Below are positions 53,382-62,276 of a DNA stretch of 64,000 bases, piece by piece; positions within the stretch are counted from its first letter, which is position 1; every line of letters starts with the position of its first letter. The notes beneath the pieces are model-generated. The model did no database searches and was not told the origin of the DNA. It saw only the letters and a program-made list of their open reading frames with translations. This DNA comes from Demequina lutea (GTDB taxonomy: Bacteria > Actinomycetota > Actinomycetes > Actinomycetales > Demequinaceae). The position numbers were made by a program, and so were the translations under genes. The stretch is taken from positions 2,914,001 through 2,978,000 of the forward strand of contig NZ_JACBZO010000001.1 of the NCBI RefSeq assembly GCF_013409005.1, given 5' to 3'.

Positions 53382-53900
53382 GGGAGCGGTCCCGTCCGCT
53401 TGCCTCACACAGCAAAGGCCCCCCGGAGTAAGCGTCCGGGGGGCCTTGCTTGTGTGAGAACGTTGCTCCCTTCACCACCGTTGCTTTGACACAACGGTCG
53501 CTTCGGTTACAACACCGTTCGGCGCAAGCGCCTCGCGAGGAGCCAGGCGACGACCCGAACCCCAACCCCGCAAGCGGGGCCATTCTCACCCTGCCATCCT
53601 CAACTCCGCCGCAACCACCGCGTCACCGGTAGCGCCTCGAACCTCCGAAGAGGCCTTGAGGAAACGACATCCTTTGGATGACTCCGAATCGACCCTGGCG
53701 ACGCGTCCGTCGGGTTGCCCCGACTTCCTCGATCACCGGAATGCGATTCCGATATCCCATGAATACTCGCATTGGATTGGCCGCGCAAGCCGAAATTGCG
53801 ACCTTTTTGTGTACACAATTTATGTACAGGGTTATCCACCTGTTTTCACGCTCGAGAACCAGTTTATCCACGGGGGTGTGGACAAAATCTGTGGAGGACA
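53382..53900. repeat. Hairpin/DnaA-box repeat family, copy 2
   Basis: The 55-base hairpin (53404-53458) is followed by about 350 bases also found in copy 3, then a cluster of DnaA-box-like sites. Those are TTATCCACC (53832), TTATCCACG (53864) and TGTGGACAA (53877), the last a perfect actinobacterial box in reverse. No coding sequence is evident. Confidence 0.8.
53404..53458. terminator. Long GTAAGCG-loop hairpin, copy 2
   Basis: Same 55 bases as 42544-42598. Strong stem; no U-tract. Confidence 0.6.
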
Positions 53901-54029
53901 TCGGCCCGACGGCCCGAGCTGACGGTTGGGCACAAGCAGTCGCGGTCCCCACGGCGCCCCCGGACGTACCCAAACCACAGACCAACCAACTCTGTTAACA
54001 AGAGTGGTTTGTCATGCAAACCTATTTGC

Positions 54030-54766
54030 ATGAATTCAGATACCGACGCGGACGCGACCGACCCTCGCGCCTTGCTCGCAGAGACTCGGCACTTGGTCGC
54101 CAACGTCCACGCTCGCAGGGAGTGGGCCGGTTCACGCTCGTCGTGTTTGGGGTGGTCACCCTGTTGGCGACGCCGTTCATGCGCTACGGCGCTCACACAG
54201 CACATTGCGCGAACCCCACGGCAAGCACGTCGCTGTGCGTCGTCTACCCGACGCTTGCGCTGTGGTACTGGCCGGTGGCGCTCGTCGCCGGGTATGCCGC
54301 GATCAGCCTCTACGCCCTACGTCGCTCACGCGCCATCGGCGTAAGCACCCGCATCGCCGGGTATGTCGCGGCGGGCGTGCTTGTCGGCCTGCTCGGCACC
54401 GCATGGGCTGCGTAGTCCTACACGCACCCCGAATTCATCGCACACACCCTGAACGTGACTGCCCTGGGCACGGGATACCCGCTCTTGAGGCTCGCGGGGC
54501 CAGCCGCGGCAATCGGGCTGGCGCTCGTCCTTCTCGCATGGAAGGAGCGCGACGCGCTCCTCGCGCTCGTCGCCGTGGTCTACATGGGCGTAGTGATCTG
54601 GGGCCCCGTGCACCACAGTTCGTTTCCGCCAGGAGAGGCGCCGACCCTGCCGATCGCGGCATCACCCTGGGTGTTCTTGCCGCACCTGCTTACCGAGGCC
54701 GCAGTGCTACTCGTGGGCGCAGCCGTGATCGCCCTGTGGCGACTGGCAAAGGGGCGCGCCTCATGA
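54030..54766 (+). pseudogene. Multi-helix membrane protein, frameshift plus nonsense
   Basis: ATG 54030 starts MNSDTDADATDPRALLAETR. At about 54121 the frame must change to give GRFTLVVFGVVTLLATPFMRYG and further helices. A TAG at 54413-54415 interrupts the frame (GTAWAA*SYTHPEF), which then continues through more helices to KGRAS. Cysteines and histidines in loops (AHCANPTASTSLC, HHSSFPPGE) were probably outside. Unknown family; broken in two places. Confidence 0.6.
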
Positions 54767-55102
54767 CCGATCACCCGACACCCGATCACCCGATCACCCG
54801 ATCACCCGACGACGGAACTCAATGAGGTCGTTCACCAGAGGGCCCGACTGGGAATTCTCACGGTCACCCACCAGGCGCGCCGCGCGGACTTCACGTACCT
54901 TCGGGACGCACTCGGCCTCACGGCGGGCAATCTGAGCCAGCACCTCACGGTGTTGGAGGATGCCGGCCTGATTACGGTCGAGAAGGGTTACGAGGGCAAG
55001 CGAGCGCGCACGTGGGTTCAGCTCACACGAGACGGCAAGCAGGCGCTGCGTGACGAGATCGCCACGTTGAAGTCGCTCATCGGGACCATCGACGGCGCTT
55101 GA
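54763..55102 (+). pseudogene. Winged-helix regulator out of frame behind an 8-bp repeat tract
   Basis: An ATG at 54763 overlaps the previous stop and opens MTDHPTPDHPITRSP, then hits TGA. The adjoining frame encodes an intact ArsR/MarR-like wHTH: VVHQRARLGILTVTHQARRADFTYLRDALGLTAGNLSQHLTVLEDAGLITVEKGYEGKRARTWVQLT to a normal stop at 55102. The mismatch lies in tandem CGATCACC units (54768-54806). One unit more, or two fewer, restores the frame, so this could be phase variation or decay. Confidence 0.65.
54768..54806. repeat. Tandem 8-bp repeat (CGATCACC) at the regulator start
   Basis: Four exact units and one 7-base variant at 54776-54782. The copy number sets the reading frame of the following regulator. 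Confidence 0.8.
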
Positions 55103-55159
55103 CGTCCCGAGTTCGGTGCGGACTCCAGCAGCGCCTCACCTCGAATCATGCGGCGGCGG

Positions 55160-55670
55160 GCGGCCGCTTGCTCACACAGCAAAGGCCCCCCGGAGTAAGC
55201 GTCCGGGGGGCCTTGCTTGTGTGAGAACGTTGCAGTCTTCACAACCGCTGCTTTTACACAACAGCCGCTACCTCGACAACACCGTCCGGCGCAAGCGCCT
55301 CGCGAGGAGCCGGATGACGATCCCGACCCCGACCCCGCAAGCGGAGCCATTCTCACCCTGCCATCCGCAACTCCGTCGCAACCACCGCGTCACCGGCGAC
55401 CCTCGAACCTCCGAAGAGGCCTCGAAGAAAACGACATCCCATGGATGACTCCGCACCGACTTCGGCGACTTGGCGGCCAGGTTGCCCCGACCCCCGCTAT
55501 CCCCGATGTACGTTTCGGATACCTAAGGAGTACTCCCTCTGCAATGCGGGCGCAAGCCCAAATCGGCCCTTTTCATTTCCACTTTTGTTGCACAGGTTTT
55601 TCCCCCTCTTTGCACGCTCATTCGGGGATCTATCCACCGGGATGTGTACAAAATCTGTGGAGAACTCTCT
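55160..55670. repeat. Hairpin/DnaA-box repeat family, copy 3
   Basis: Hairpin at 55171-55225, a diverged 350-base middle, and the end with CTATCCACC (55630) and TGTGTACAAAATCTGTGGAG (55643 on). It matches copy 2 from start to end in the same orientation. Confidence 0.8.
55171..55225. terminator. Long GTAAGCG-loop hairpin, copy 3
   Basis: Same 55 bases as copies 1 and 2; it lies 70 bases after the regulator pseudogene. Confidence 0.6.
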
Positions 55671-56405
55671 AGGACCGGGACCTCTTCCAGACCTCACCTG
55701 ACGTGCGGATCCGGGCGAGCATCGGTCGCCCGAGGGCGCGGGCGGCGGGGGCGCAGAAGTTGAAGGGCGTCATCCCGGATGCACTGGAGCTCAGTGTGAC
55801 CAAAGCTCGGCGTCACCAAGACTCGGCGTCACCAGACCGCAGCGCCACCCGACCGCAGCGCCACCCGACCGCAGCGCCACCAGGAAAGGCGAAGGGCCCC
55901 TCGAAGTAAGCGTTCGAGGGGCCCTGCCATGACGTTGAGTTCTCGGCCGGTGCCCCAAGGGGCCCCCACCAAAGGCCGTGATTGACGATACGGCTTCGCC
56001 CCCACTCACGGGGGCGACCTCGCAGTCGATGCTCCGGGCCGTCAGACCCTGTGCCGTCACCCACAGGTCGCGACCCGAGACCCGAAGGCCCGTTCCGCAA
56101 CGTGGACTGCCGTTGTCCGAAGCATCCGATTGGATATGCCCCACCGATTCCACCGAGCCGCCACGCCGGTTTCCCGAACGCCCGCGTTTTCTGCAGAAGA
56201 CCAGAGCCGAAGCCCCAATCAGGTGGAAGAACACCCTCCCGATGCCATAGGTCTATCGCACCTCCACGTGCCCGCGCAACCACTGGAAGGACCCAATTTT
56301 GTCCACCCGATTTCCCCACCGTTTTCCACCGTTGCGCGGGAGGGAAAGGGCCGTTCTGCACACCGCTGTGGACAAAATCTGTGGACAACTCTGGGGCGCA
56401 CTCGG
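55671..56405. repeat. Intergenic region with hairpin (copy 4) and DnaA-box pair
   Basis: A related unit with a different stem: perfect 12-bp hairpin GGGCCCCTCGAA / TTCGAGGGGCCC at 55894-55924, again with loop GTAAGCG. It ends in TTGTCCACC (56299) and two perfect TGTGGACAA boxes at 56367 and 56380. Long frames here have poor composition. No gene supported. Confidence 0.7.
56367..56388 (-). promoter_or_regulatory. Pair of perfect DnaA-box-like sites
   Basis: TGTGGACAA occurs twice, 13 bases apart start to start (reverse complement TTGTCCACA, the high-GC DnaA consensus). The block GTGGACAAAATCTGTGGA is shared with 53877 and, with one change, with 55645. Confidence 0.6.
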
Positions 56406-58241
56406 CTAGGACGGCGCGTTCTCGTCGGACTGTGAGAGGCGATCGAGCATCGAGTTGTACGCGGTCAGATCCGCGTCGCCGGTGCGTACGGCTTCTCGGT
56501 CAAGGCGCTTCGCCGTGCGCGTGTCCGCCGATCGCCACGCGACCAGCACGCCAATCGCCAAGATCAGGACGGGAAACTCGCCCAGGCCCCACGCGAAGGC
56601 GCCACCATATTGCTGATCGGTGATAGCAGAGGGACCCCAGTCGCGACCCATGAGGCCGTACCACCGCGGGGCGAGCAGGACCTGTGACGTGGTGAGGGCC
56701 ACACCAAAGAACGCGTGGAACGCCATCGTCGCGAACAACAGGACCACGCGGAGCGCGTAAGGCGGGCGCTTGGGTCCGGGGTCGATGCCGACGAGGGCGT
56801 TCGCGAACAGGTAACCCGCCAAGGTGAAGTGGACGATCATCCACAGGTGCCCGGCGTGATTGCGCAGCGCGAACTCGAAGATCGGCGTGTAGTAGAAGAC
56901 GATGAGGGAGCCTGCGAAGTTCACGGCGGCGACCACGGGGTTGGCCAGGAAGCGCATCCACCGCGACTCGACGATGATCCTGATCCACTCGCGGGGGCCG
57001 CGCGTGCCATCGTGACGCGGCGGGAGGGCCCGCAGCGCAAGCGTGACGGGGGCCGCCCACACGATCGGCAACGGCACGGCCATGACGAGCAACATGTGCT
57101 CGACCATGTGGCCGCTGAAGGTCACCATGCCGTACACCGCGGGCGCACCTTGAGTGATCCAGATGAGTCCCGCCATGCCGAAGACGAACGAAGCGGTCCG
57201 GTGCCAGGCCCAGCTGTCGCCGCGTCGGCGCAAGCGAATCGCCCACCTGAGGTACACGGTCAAGAGCGCGAGGATCACGAAGGCCGACAGAATCTCGAGT
57301 CGCCACTGCACAATCCACTGCAACGCGTCGGGGCGCGGAGGCAGCGGGTAGCCGGTGAGCCGGAATGCGGGGCTTGGGTCGGGAACCAGCTCGACGGGAA
57401 TGGTCGGGGCCGTTCGCGATAGCACGCCCGCGATCGCGATGACCCCGACCAGGAGGCCGATGTCTATCGACAGGATTCGCCAGAAGCGCGCCCTCACATC
57501 GGCCGCAGTAAGGCGAGGCAAGGTGGCGCGGCGATGCCACGCAGCCAACGCGATGGCGCACGACATCAGCACAAGCTTGGCGGCAAGGAGTCGCCCATAT
57601 GTGGTGGTCACCAGGTCGGTGATCGAGCCGACGCGCAACCACGCGTTCGCCGCGCCCGACGCGACGAGCGCCACGGCGGCCCAAATCGCCATCTTGGAGA
57701 CACGCTCCACGGCTGACTTGGCATCGTCGCCCAGTTGGCGACGCACGGCGGCAATGCCCACGAGCAGCCCCAGCCACACGGCCGACGCGGCGATGTGCAG
57801 GAACATCGCGGTCACCGCGAGGTGGTGGTCGGAAGACCCCGCCGCATGCCCCGTCTCGGCCTGGACGCCGAGTCCGTAGATGATGGGCAGGAGGGACCAC
57901 GCCGCCTCGGTGGGGGTCCGGGCAAACGTGACGGCAATGGAGGTCACGAGCGCGGCGGCGACGCCCATGCCGTAGGCCCGCCCCAGATCGATGTCTGCGA
58001 CGAAGCTCCACAACTGTTGACCGAACGTCGGATCGCCCACGCTGACGTTGGCGATCTCGGCATACGACCACACCAGAAAGACTGCGGAAGAGACGACCCA
58101 GGCGACCGCGCCGACGCGGGCCACAAGGGCGGCCCTCTCCACTGCCGCGCCGCGGACCACGGTCACGAGCAGCAAGAGCGCGCCGACCACGACGGCCACA
58201 GAAAGGTCGCGGGTGATGGCGCTGAGGCCCACGATCGTCAT
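56406..58241 (-). CDS. CopD-CtaG fusion: copper resistance/cytochrome oxidase assembly membrane protein
   Basis: 611 residues, about 15 helices. The N-terminal half fits the CopD family (LQWSFVADIDLGRAYGMG-like region, HLAVTAMFLHIAASAVWLGLLVGI with conserved His). The second half fits caa3-type oxidase assembly factor CtaG (VTFSGHMVEHMLLVMAVPLPIV, NHAGHLWMIVHFTLAGYLF, ALTTSQVLLAPRWYGLMGRDWG). The fusion is frequent in actinobacteria and supports copper delivery to the oxidase. Stands alone. Confidence 0.88.
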   Translation of the reverse strand: MTIVGLSAITRDLSVAVVVGALLLLVTVVRGAAVERAALVARVGAVAWVVSSAVFLVWSYAEIANVSVGDPTFGQQLWSFVADIDLGRAYGMGVAAALVTSIAVTFARTPTEAAWSLLPIIYGLGVQAETGHAAGSSDHHLAVTAMFLHIAASAVWLGLLVGIAAVRRQLGDDAKSAVERVSKMAIWAAVALVASGAANAWLRVGSITDLVTTTYGRLLAAKLVLMSCAIALAAWHRRATLPRLTAADVRARFWRILSIDIGLLVGVIAIAGVLSRTAPTIPVELVPDPSPAFRLTGYPLPPRPDALQWIVQWRLEILSAFVILALLTVYLRWAIRLRRRGDSWAWHRTASFVFGMAGLIWITQGAPAVYGMVTFSGHMVEHMLLVMAVPLPIVWAAPVTLALRALPPRHDGTRGPREWIRIIVESRWMRFLANPVVAAVNFAGSLIVFYYTPIFEFALRNHAGHLWMIVHFTLAGYLFANALVGIDPGPKRPPYALRVVLLFATMAFHAFFGVALTTSQVLLAPRWYGLMGRDWGPSAITDQQYGGAFAWGLGEFPVLILAIGVLVAWRSADTRTAKRLDREAVRTGDADLTAYNSMLDRLSQSDENAPS

Positions 58242-58446
58242 GGCTCAAGACTAGGCGCGGACCAGGCATTTCCCCATCGTGGGAATAAATGTCGGCCCCG
58301 GTGCGTAAACTACACAGTTGCGCAGCGACCGATCCCGCCCCGCAACCCCCATGTGCTTCACCCCCATGTGTGTGTCATAGCTTTTCCGCCGTGCCGACGC
58401 GGCCGCTGCCAGTTCCATGTCCCTTGGCATGGGAGAGGACTCCCTT

Positions 58447-60135
58447 GTGACAACAGAAGCGCCTACACCGCTCCTCAGCGTTCGCCAGATCAACCTGATC
58501 GTCGGCGGCCTCATGGTGGGCATGTTCCTTGCCGCCCTCGATCAGATGATCGTCGCCACCGCCATCCGCACCATCGGCGACGACCTCCACGGGCTCACGC
58601 TCCAGGCGTGGGTCACGACGGCGTACCTGGTCGCGGCCACCATCTCGACCCCCCTGTACGGGAAGCTGTCCGACATCTTCGGCCGCAAGCCGCTGTACGT
58701 GTTCTCGATCAGCTCCTTCGTGGTGGGTTCGCTGCTGTCAGGATCGGCGACCAGCATGTACGAGCTCGCCGCGTTCCGCGCCGTTCAGGGCCTTGGCGCC
58801 GGTGGCCTCATGGCCCTCGCGCTCATCATCCTCGGCGACATGCTCTCGCCGCGCGAACGCACCAAATACCAGGCCTTCTTCTTCGGCGTCTGGGGCGTGG
58901 CCTCGGTCCTCGGCCCCGTGCTCGGCGGCTTCTTTGCCGATGCCCACAGCATCCTCGGCTTCGCCGGCTGGCGCTGGATCTTCTTCTTGAACGTCCCGCT
59001 CGGCGTAGCGACGCTCTTCATCATCGTTCGCGTGTTGCACCTTCCCGCGACTCACAAGCGCGTGCAAATCGACTGGGCGGGCGTCACCGCGCTCGTGGTC
59101 GCGATCGTCCCGATGCTCATCGTCGTCGAACAGGGCCGCGCGTGGGGTTGGACCTCCGGCGCGGTGCTAGGTCTGGGCGCGCTCACGATCGTAGGCATCC
59201 TCGGGTTCCTTCTCGCGGAGCACAGGGCGGGCGACAACGCCCTCCTGCCACCGCGCCTCTTCAAGAACCGCACCGTCGCCGTGTCAACCGGCCTGAACTT
59301 CATCATGGGCTTTGCAATGTTCGGCGGCATGGCGGGCCTGCCGCTGTACACCCAGATCGCCAAGGGCATGTCGCCCACCGCGTCTGGACTCACGATGCTT
59401 CCCGTGACGTTCGGCATTATCACGATGGCGGGAATCTCGGCACGCGTGATCCACCAGACCGGCCGCTACAAGATGTTCCCCGTCATCGGTACGATCCTGC
59501 TCATCCTCGGCGGCCTAGACCTGTCAATGCTTCACGCCGACAGCCCGCTGTGGCACCTGTTCATCGGCGGCGCCCTGTTTGGCCTTGGCCTCGGCGGCGT
59601 GATGCAGCCGAACATGCTGGCCGTGCAGAATGCTGTGGAGCCACGGGACATGGGCACGGGTTCGGCATCGGTGATGTTCTTCCGTCAGATCGGCGGCTCT
59701 CTCGGCACCGCCGTGTTCTTGTCCATCATGTTCGGCACCGTCGCGGGCGACATCGGCAACCAGTACGCCACGGCCGCAAAGACGCCCCAGTTCCAGCAGA
59801 CCCTCGCCGACCCCGCGGTGACGTCCAACCCCGACAACGCGAAGATCCTCGCGCTCCTCAACGCAGGCTCGGTAGACCAGGCGGCAAAGGCGGGCGTCTC
59901 GCTCAACGACACGTCGTTCATCAAGACCACCAACCCCGTGCTCGCGGCTCCGTTCCAGGAGGGCTTCTCGCTGTCGATCACACGAGTGTTGTTCATCTCG
60001 GCGCTCATCGCGATCGGTGGGCTGCTTTTCGCACTCCTTGTGCCTCACGTGCCTTTGCGCGAGAAGTCGGGGCTCGAAACGATGCGCGACGACGAGGCGG
60101 AGGAACCCGTGCCGGCCGTCGCCATGGAGATGTAG
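58447..60135 (+). CDS. MFS drug exporter, DHA2 (EmrB/QacA) family
   Basis: 562 residues from GTG 58447, chosen because GGGAGAGGA lies 8 bases before it; ATG 58417 has none. Fourteen helices. Motif A is YGKLSDIFGRKPLYV; helix 1 has FLAALDQMIVATAIRTIGDDL (motif D1), and AAFRAVQGLGAGGLMALALIILGDMLSPRERTKYQ (motif B/C region) follows. A soluble loop of about 80 residues precedes the last helix. Exports hydrophobic drugs or toxic metabolites by proton antiport. Confidence 0.92.
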   Translation: MTTEAPTPLLSVRQINLIVGGLMVGMFLAALDQMIVATAIRTIGDDLHGLTLQAWVTTAYLVAATISTPLYGKLSDIFGRKPLYVFSISSFVVGSLLSGSATSMYELAAFRAVQGLGAGGLMALALIILGDMLSPRERTKYQAFFFGVWGVASVLGPVLGGFFADAHSILGFAGWRWIFFLNVPLGVATLFIIVRVLHLPATHKRVQIDWAGVTALVVAIVPMLIVVEQGRAWGWTSGAVLGLGALTIVGILGFLLAEHRAGDNALLPPRLFKNRTVAVSTGLNFIMGFAMFGGMAGLPLYTQIAKGMSPTASGLTMLPVTFGIITMAGISARVIHQTGRYKMFPVIGTILLILGGLDLSMLHADSPLWHLFIGGALFGLGLGGVMQPNMLAVQNAVEPRDMGTGSASVMFFRQIGGSLGTAVFLSIMFGTVAGDIGNQYATAAKTPQFQQTLADPAVTSNPDNAKILALLNAGSVDQAAKAGVSLNDTSFIKTTNPVLAAPFQEGFSLSITRVLFISALIAIGGLLFALLVPHVPLREKSGLETMRDDEAEEPVPAVAMEM

Positions 60136-60153
60136 CGCTCAGCGCTAAACAGG

Positions 60154-60185
60154 GCGGGGCTGGCCTTCGGGCCGGCCCCGCTTTT
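60154..60185 (+). terminator. Rho-independent terminator of the DHA2 gene
   Basis: GCGGGGCTGGCC TTCG GGCCGGCCCCGC followed by TTTT, 18 bases after the stop. A stable stem with a TTCG loop. Confidence 0.85.
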
Positions 60186-60222
60186 GGTTCACGGGTGCTG
60201 GAAGGCCGGAGTCGAGAACTCG

Positions 60223-60708
60223 CTACAGGCTCGCGGCGAACACAAACGCCCTCAAGAGGTCGACCACCAAGGCGACGACCACGAGCAGCGAGATCGCGAG
60301 CCCCGCCCGTCCAAGGCCGGCATTGGTGCAGAACCCCCGTACGCCAGCGTTGTGGGCACGCATTCCGTAATACGCGCCAGCACCCGCCAGGGCGAACCAG
60401 ATGATCGGGAGCCGGCCGGGCCTGTCGATCAGCCACAGGACGATCGCCCCGCTCGTCGCGAACCCGGCCAAGCCGATGGAGTACCACGCATAGTGGTTGA
60501 ACTCCATGCTCCGGCGAGGGGTTTGGAGCATCGCGGTCTCTGCAGTGCCTCTTGGGTAGTACGACCCGTCCACCCAATCTGTGGCCGAAGGCGGCGGGGT
60601 GGTAGCCGGAAGTGGCTGCGGATCAGGCTCCCACACCTCGAATGGCTTGCCGTCGAGCCCGACCTCGACTCGGCGCTGACCTTCACCCTGCGGCATCTGC
60701 TGGTTCAT
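60223..60708 (-). CDS. Membrane protein of unknown function
   Basis: 161 residues from ATG 60708 (GGGGGGCG upstream). The first 70 are hydrophilic (VEVGLDGKPFEVWEPDPQPLP), then three helices (YAWYSIGLAGFATSGAIVLWLI, RLPIIWFALAGAGAYYGMRA, GLAISLLVVVALVVDLLRAFVFA). No family recognised. Divergent from the UGPase gene, with which it shares a 136-base intergenic region. Confidence 0.7.
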   Translation of the reverse strand: MNQQMPQGEGQRRVEVGLDGKPFEVWEPDPQPLPATTPPPSATDWVDGSYYPRGTAETAMLQTPRRSMEFNHYAWYSIGLAGFATSGAIVLWLIDRPGRLPIIWFALAGAGAYYGMRAHNAGVRGFCTNAGLGRAGLAISLLVVVALVVDLLRAFVFAASL

Positions 60709-60844
60709 CGCCCCCCCTGGTCCTGCGTGGCGTTGCCCCAATCTACCCGCCGGCACGCCGTGGTAGGCAGACGTGGCCCGGATTTCGCTGGCCCTTCACG
60801 CGATTGGTTTCGCGTCCGGAGTGCGACATGCATAGGCTCGTAGC

Positions 60845-62248
60845 ATGACCGATGCACCAGGACTCATTGCCGCCCAAGCCAAGATGCGCGACGCTGGCGT
60901 GAGTCAGCCCGCGATCGACGTGTTCAGCCACTACTACGGACAACTCGAGGCGGGCGCGACGGGCCTGATTCTCGAGGACACGATCGAGCCTCTGACTGAC
61001 CCAGCGCACCTCGACGCGGTCGACGTGGACGACGACGCGGCGCGCGAGGCGCTGGCGAAGACCGCGATCATCAAGCTCAATGGCGGGCTTGGCACCTCGA
61101 TGGGCATGGATCGCGCCAAGTCGCTGCTTCCGGTGCGCGGCGGCGACACGTTCCTGGATCTGATCGTGGGCCAGGTGCAGCATGCGCGGCGTGCCACCGG
61201 TGCGCTGTTGCCGCTCGTACTCATGAACTCGTTCCGCACTCGTGATGATTCGCTCGAGGCCCTGGCGGCCCATCGCGGGGTCCAGGTCCACGGTTTGCCG
61301 CTCGACTTCCTGCAAAACAAGGAACCCAAACTACTCGTCGACGGCCTCACCCCCGTCGAGTGGCCCGCCGACCCCGACCTTGAGTGGTGCCCTCCCGGCC
61401 ACGGCGACATCTATACGGCGATCCTCGCATCGGGCGTGCTCGACGCCCTGCTTGACGCCGGCTTCCGTTATGCGTCGGTGTCCAATTCGGACAACCTCGG
61501 GGCGGTGCCGAACGCGCGCATCGCGGGTTGGTTTGCCGCGTCGGGCGCACCCTACGCCGCCGAGCTATGCCCCCGCACCGCCGCTGACCGCAAGGGCGGC
61601 CACTTGGCAGTGCGAAAGTCCGACGGCCAACTCATCCTGCGCGACACGGCACAAACCGCACCCGAGGACATGCACTTCTTCACGGACGAGGACCACCACC
61701 CGTTCTTCCACACCAACAACCTGTGGTGGGACCTGGAACAGCTGAAGGCGGCGCTCACCGAGCGCGGCGCGGTGCTTGGCCTGCCGCTCATCCGGAACAC
61801 CAAGACCGTGGACCCCAAGGACAAGGAATCGCCCGAGGTCTTTCAGATCGAGACCGCCATGGGCGCCGCGATCGAGGTCTTCGAAGGCGCCACCGCGATC
61901 GTCGTTGGCCGCGACCGATTCCTGCCGGTCAAGACCACCAACGACCTGTTGGTGCTGCGTTCCGACGCCTACAAGTTGGAGGAGGACGGTGCCCTACGCC
62001 TCGCGGTAAAGCGGGCCCCGCTGGTCGACCTCGATCCCGCGTTCTACAAGACCATGGCGGACTTCGACGCGCGCTTCCCGCACGGCGCACCGTCGCTGCG
62101 CGAGGCATCGTCGCTCACCATCAAGGGCGACTGGACGTTCGGCAAGGACGTCGCGATCCGCGGCACCGTGGTGCTTCAAGATGACGACGGCGAGCGCAAC
62201 GCGATCGCCAATGGCACGATGCTCGACGGCGTGGTGATGGAGGGCTAG
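60845..62248 (+). CDS. UTP-glucose-1-phosphate uridylyltransferase (eukaryotic-type UGP2)
   Basis: 467 residues. It forms UDP-glucose from UTP and glucose 1-phosphate. Characteristic: IIKLNGGLGTSMGMDRAKSLLPVRGG (nucleotide loop), LMNSFRTRDDSLEAL, WCPPGHGDIYTAILASGVLDALLDAGFRYASVSNSDNLGA, and ETAMGAAIEVFEGATAIVVGRDRFLPVKTTNDLLVLRSDAY. The family (UDPGP) is the eukaryotic/actinobacterial type, not GalU. Short left-handed-helix tail (IKGDWTFGKDVAIRGTVVL). Supports cell-wall polysaccharide synthesis. Confidence 0.93.
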   Translation: MTDAPGLIAAQAKMRDAGVSQPAIDVFSHYYGQLEAGATGLILEDTIEPLTDPAHLDAVDVDDDAAREALAKTAIIKLNGGLGTSMGMDRAKSLLPVRGGDTFLDLIVGQVQHARRATGALLPLVLMNSFRTRDDSLEALAAHRGVQVHGLPLDFLQNKEPKLLVDGLTPVEWPADPDLEWCPPGHGDIYTAILASGVLDALLDAGFRYASVSNSDNLGAVPNARIAGWFAASGAPYAAELCPRTAADRKGGHLAVRKSDGQLILRDTAQTAPEDMHFFTDEDHHPFFHTNNLWWDLEQLKAALTERGAVLGLPLIRNTKTVDPKDKESPEVFQIETAMGAAIEVFEGATAIVVGRDRFLPVKTTNDLLVLRSDAYKLEEDGALRLAVKRAPLVDLDPAFYKTMADFDARFPHGAPSLREASSLTIKGDWTFGKDVAIRGTVVLQDDDGERNAIANGTMLDGVVMEG

Positions 62249-62276
62249 TCCCTGCGGGTTGGCCCGAGCGGAACGA

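Noticed and set aside
55813-56388. A 191-codon minus-strand frame in the repeat zone
   Set aside because: Its first codons come from the DnaA-box block and the rest is Gly/Arg/Trp-rich with no family likeness; a hairpin lies inside it.
53815-56390. Chromosomal replication origin
   Set aside because: DnaA-box-like sites cluster here but dnaA, dnaN, rpmH or gidB-like genes are absent and the sites belong to a repeated unit, so oriC is not supported.
57735-60404. An 889-codon plus-strand frame
   Set aside because: It is antisense to the CopD-CtaG gene and out of frame with the DHA2 gene; both of those have clear domains, and the long frame has His/Arg/Gly-rich composition typical of GC-rich shadow frames.
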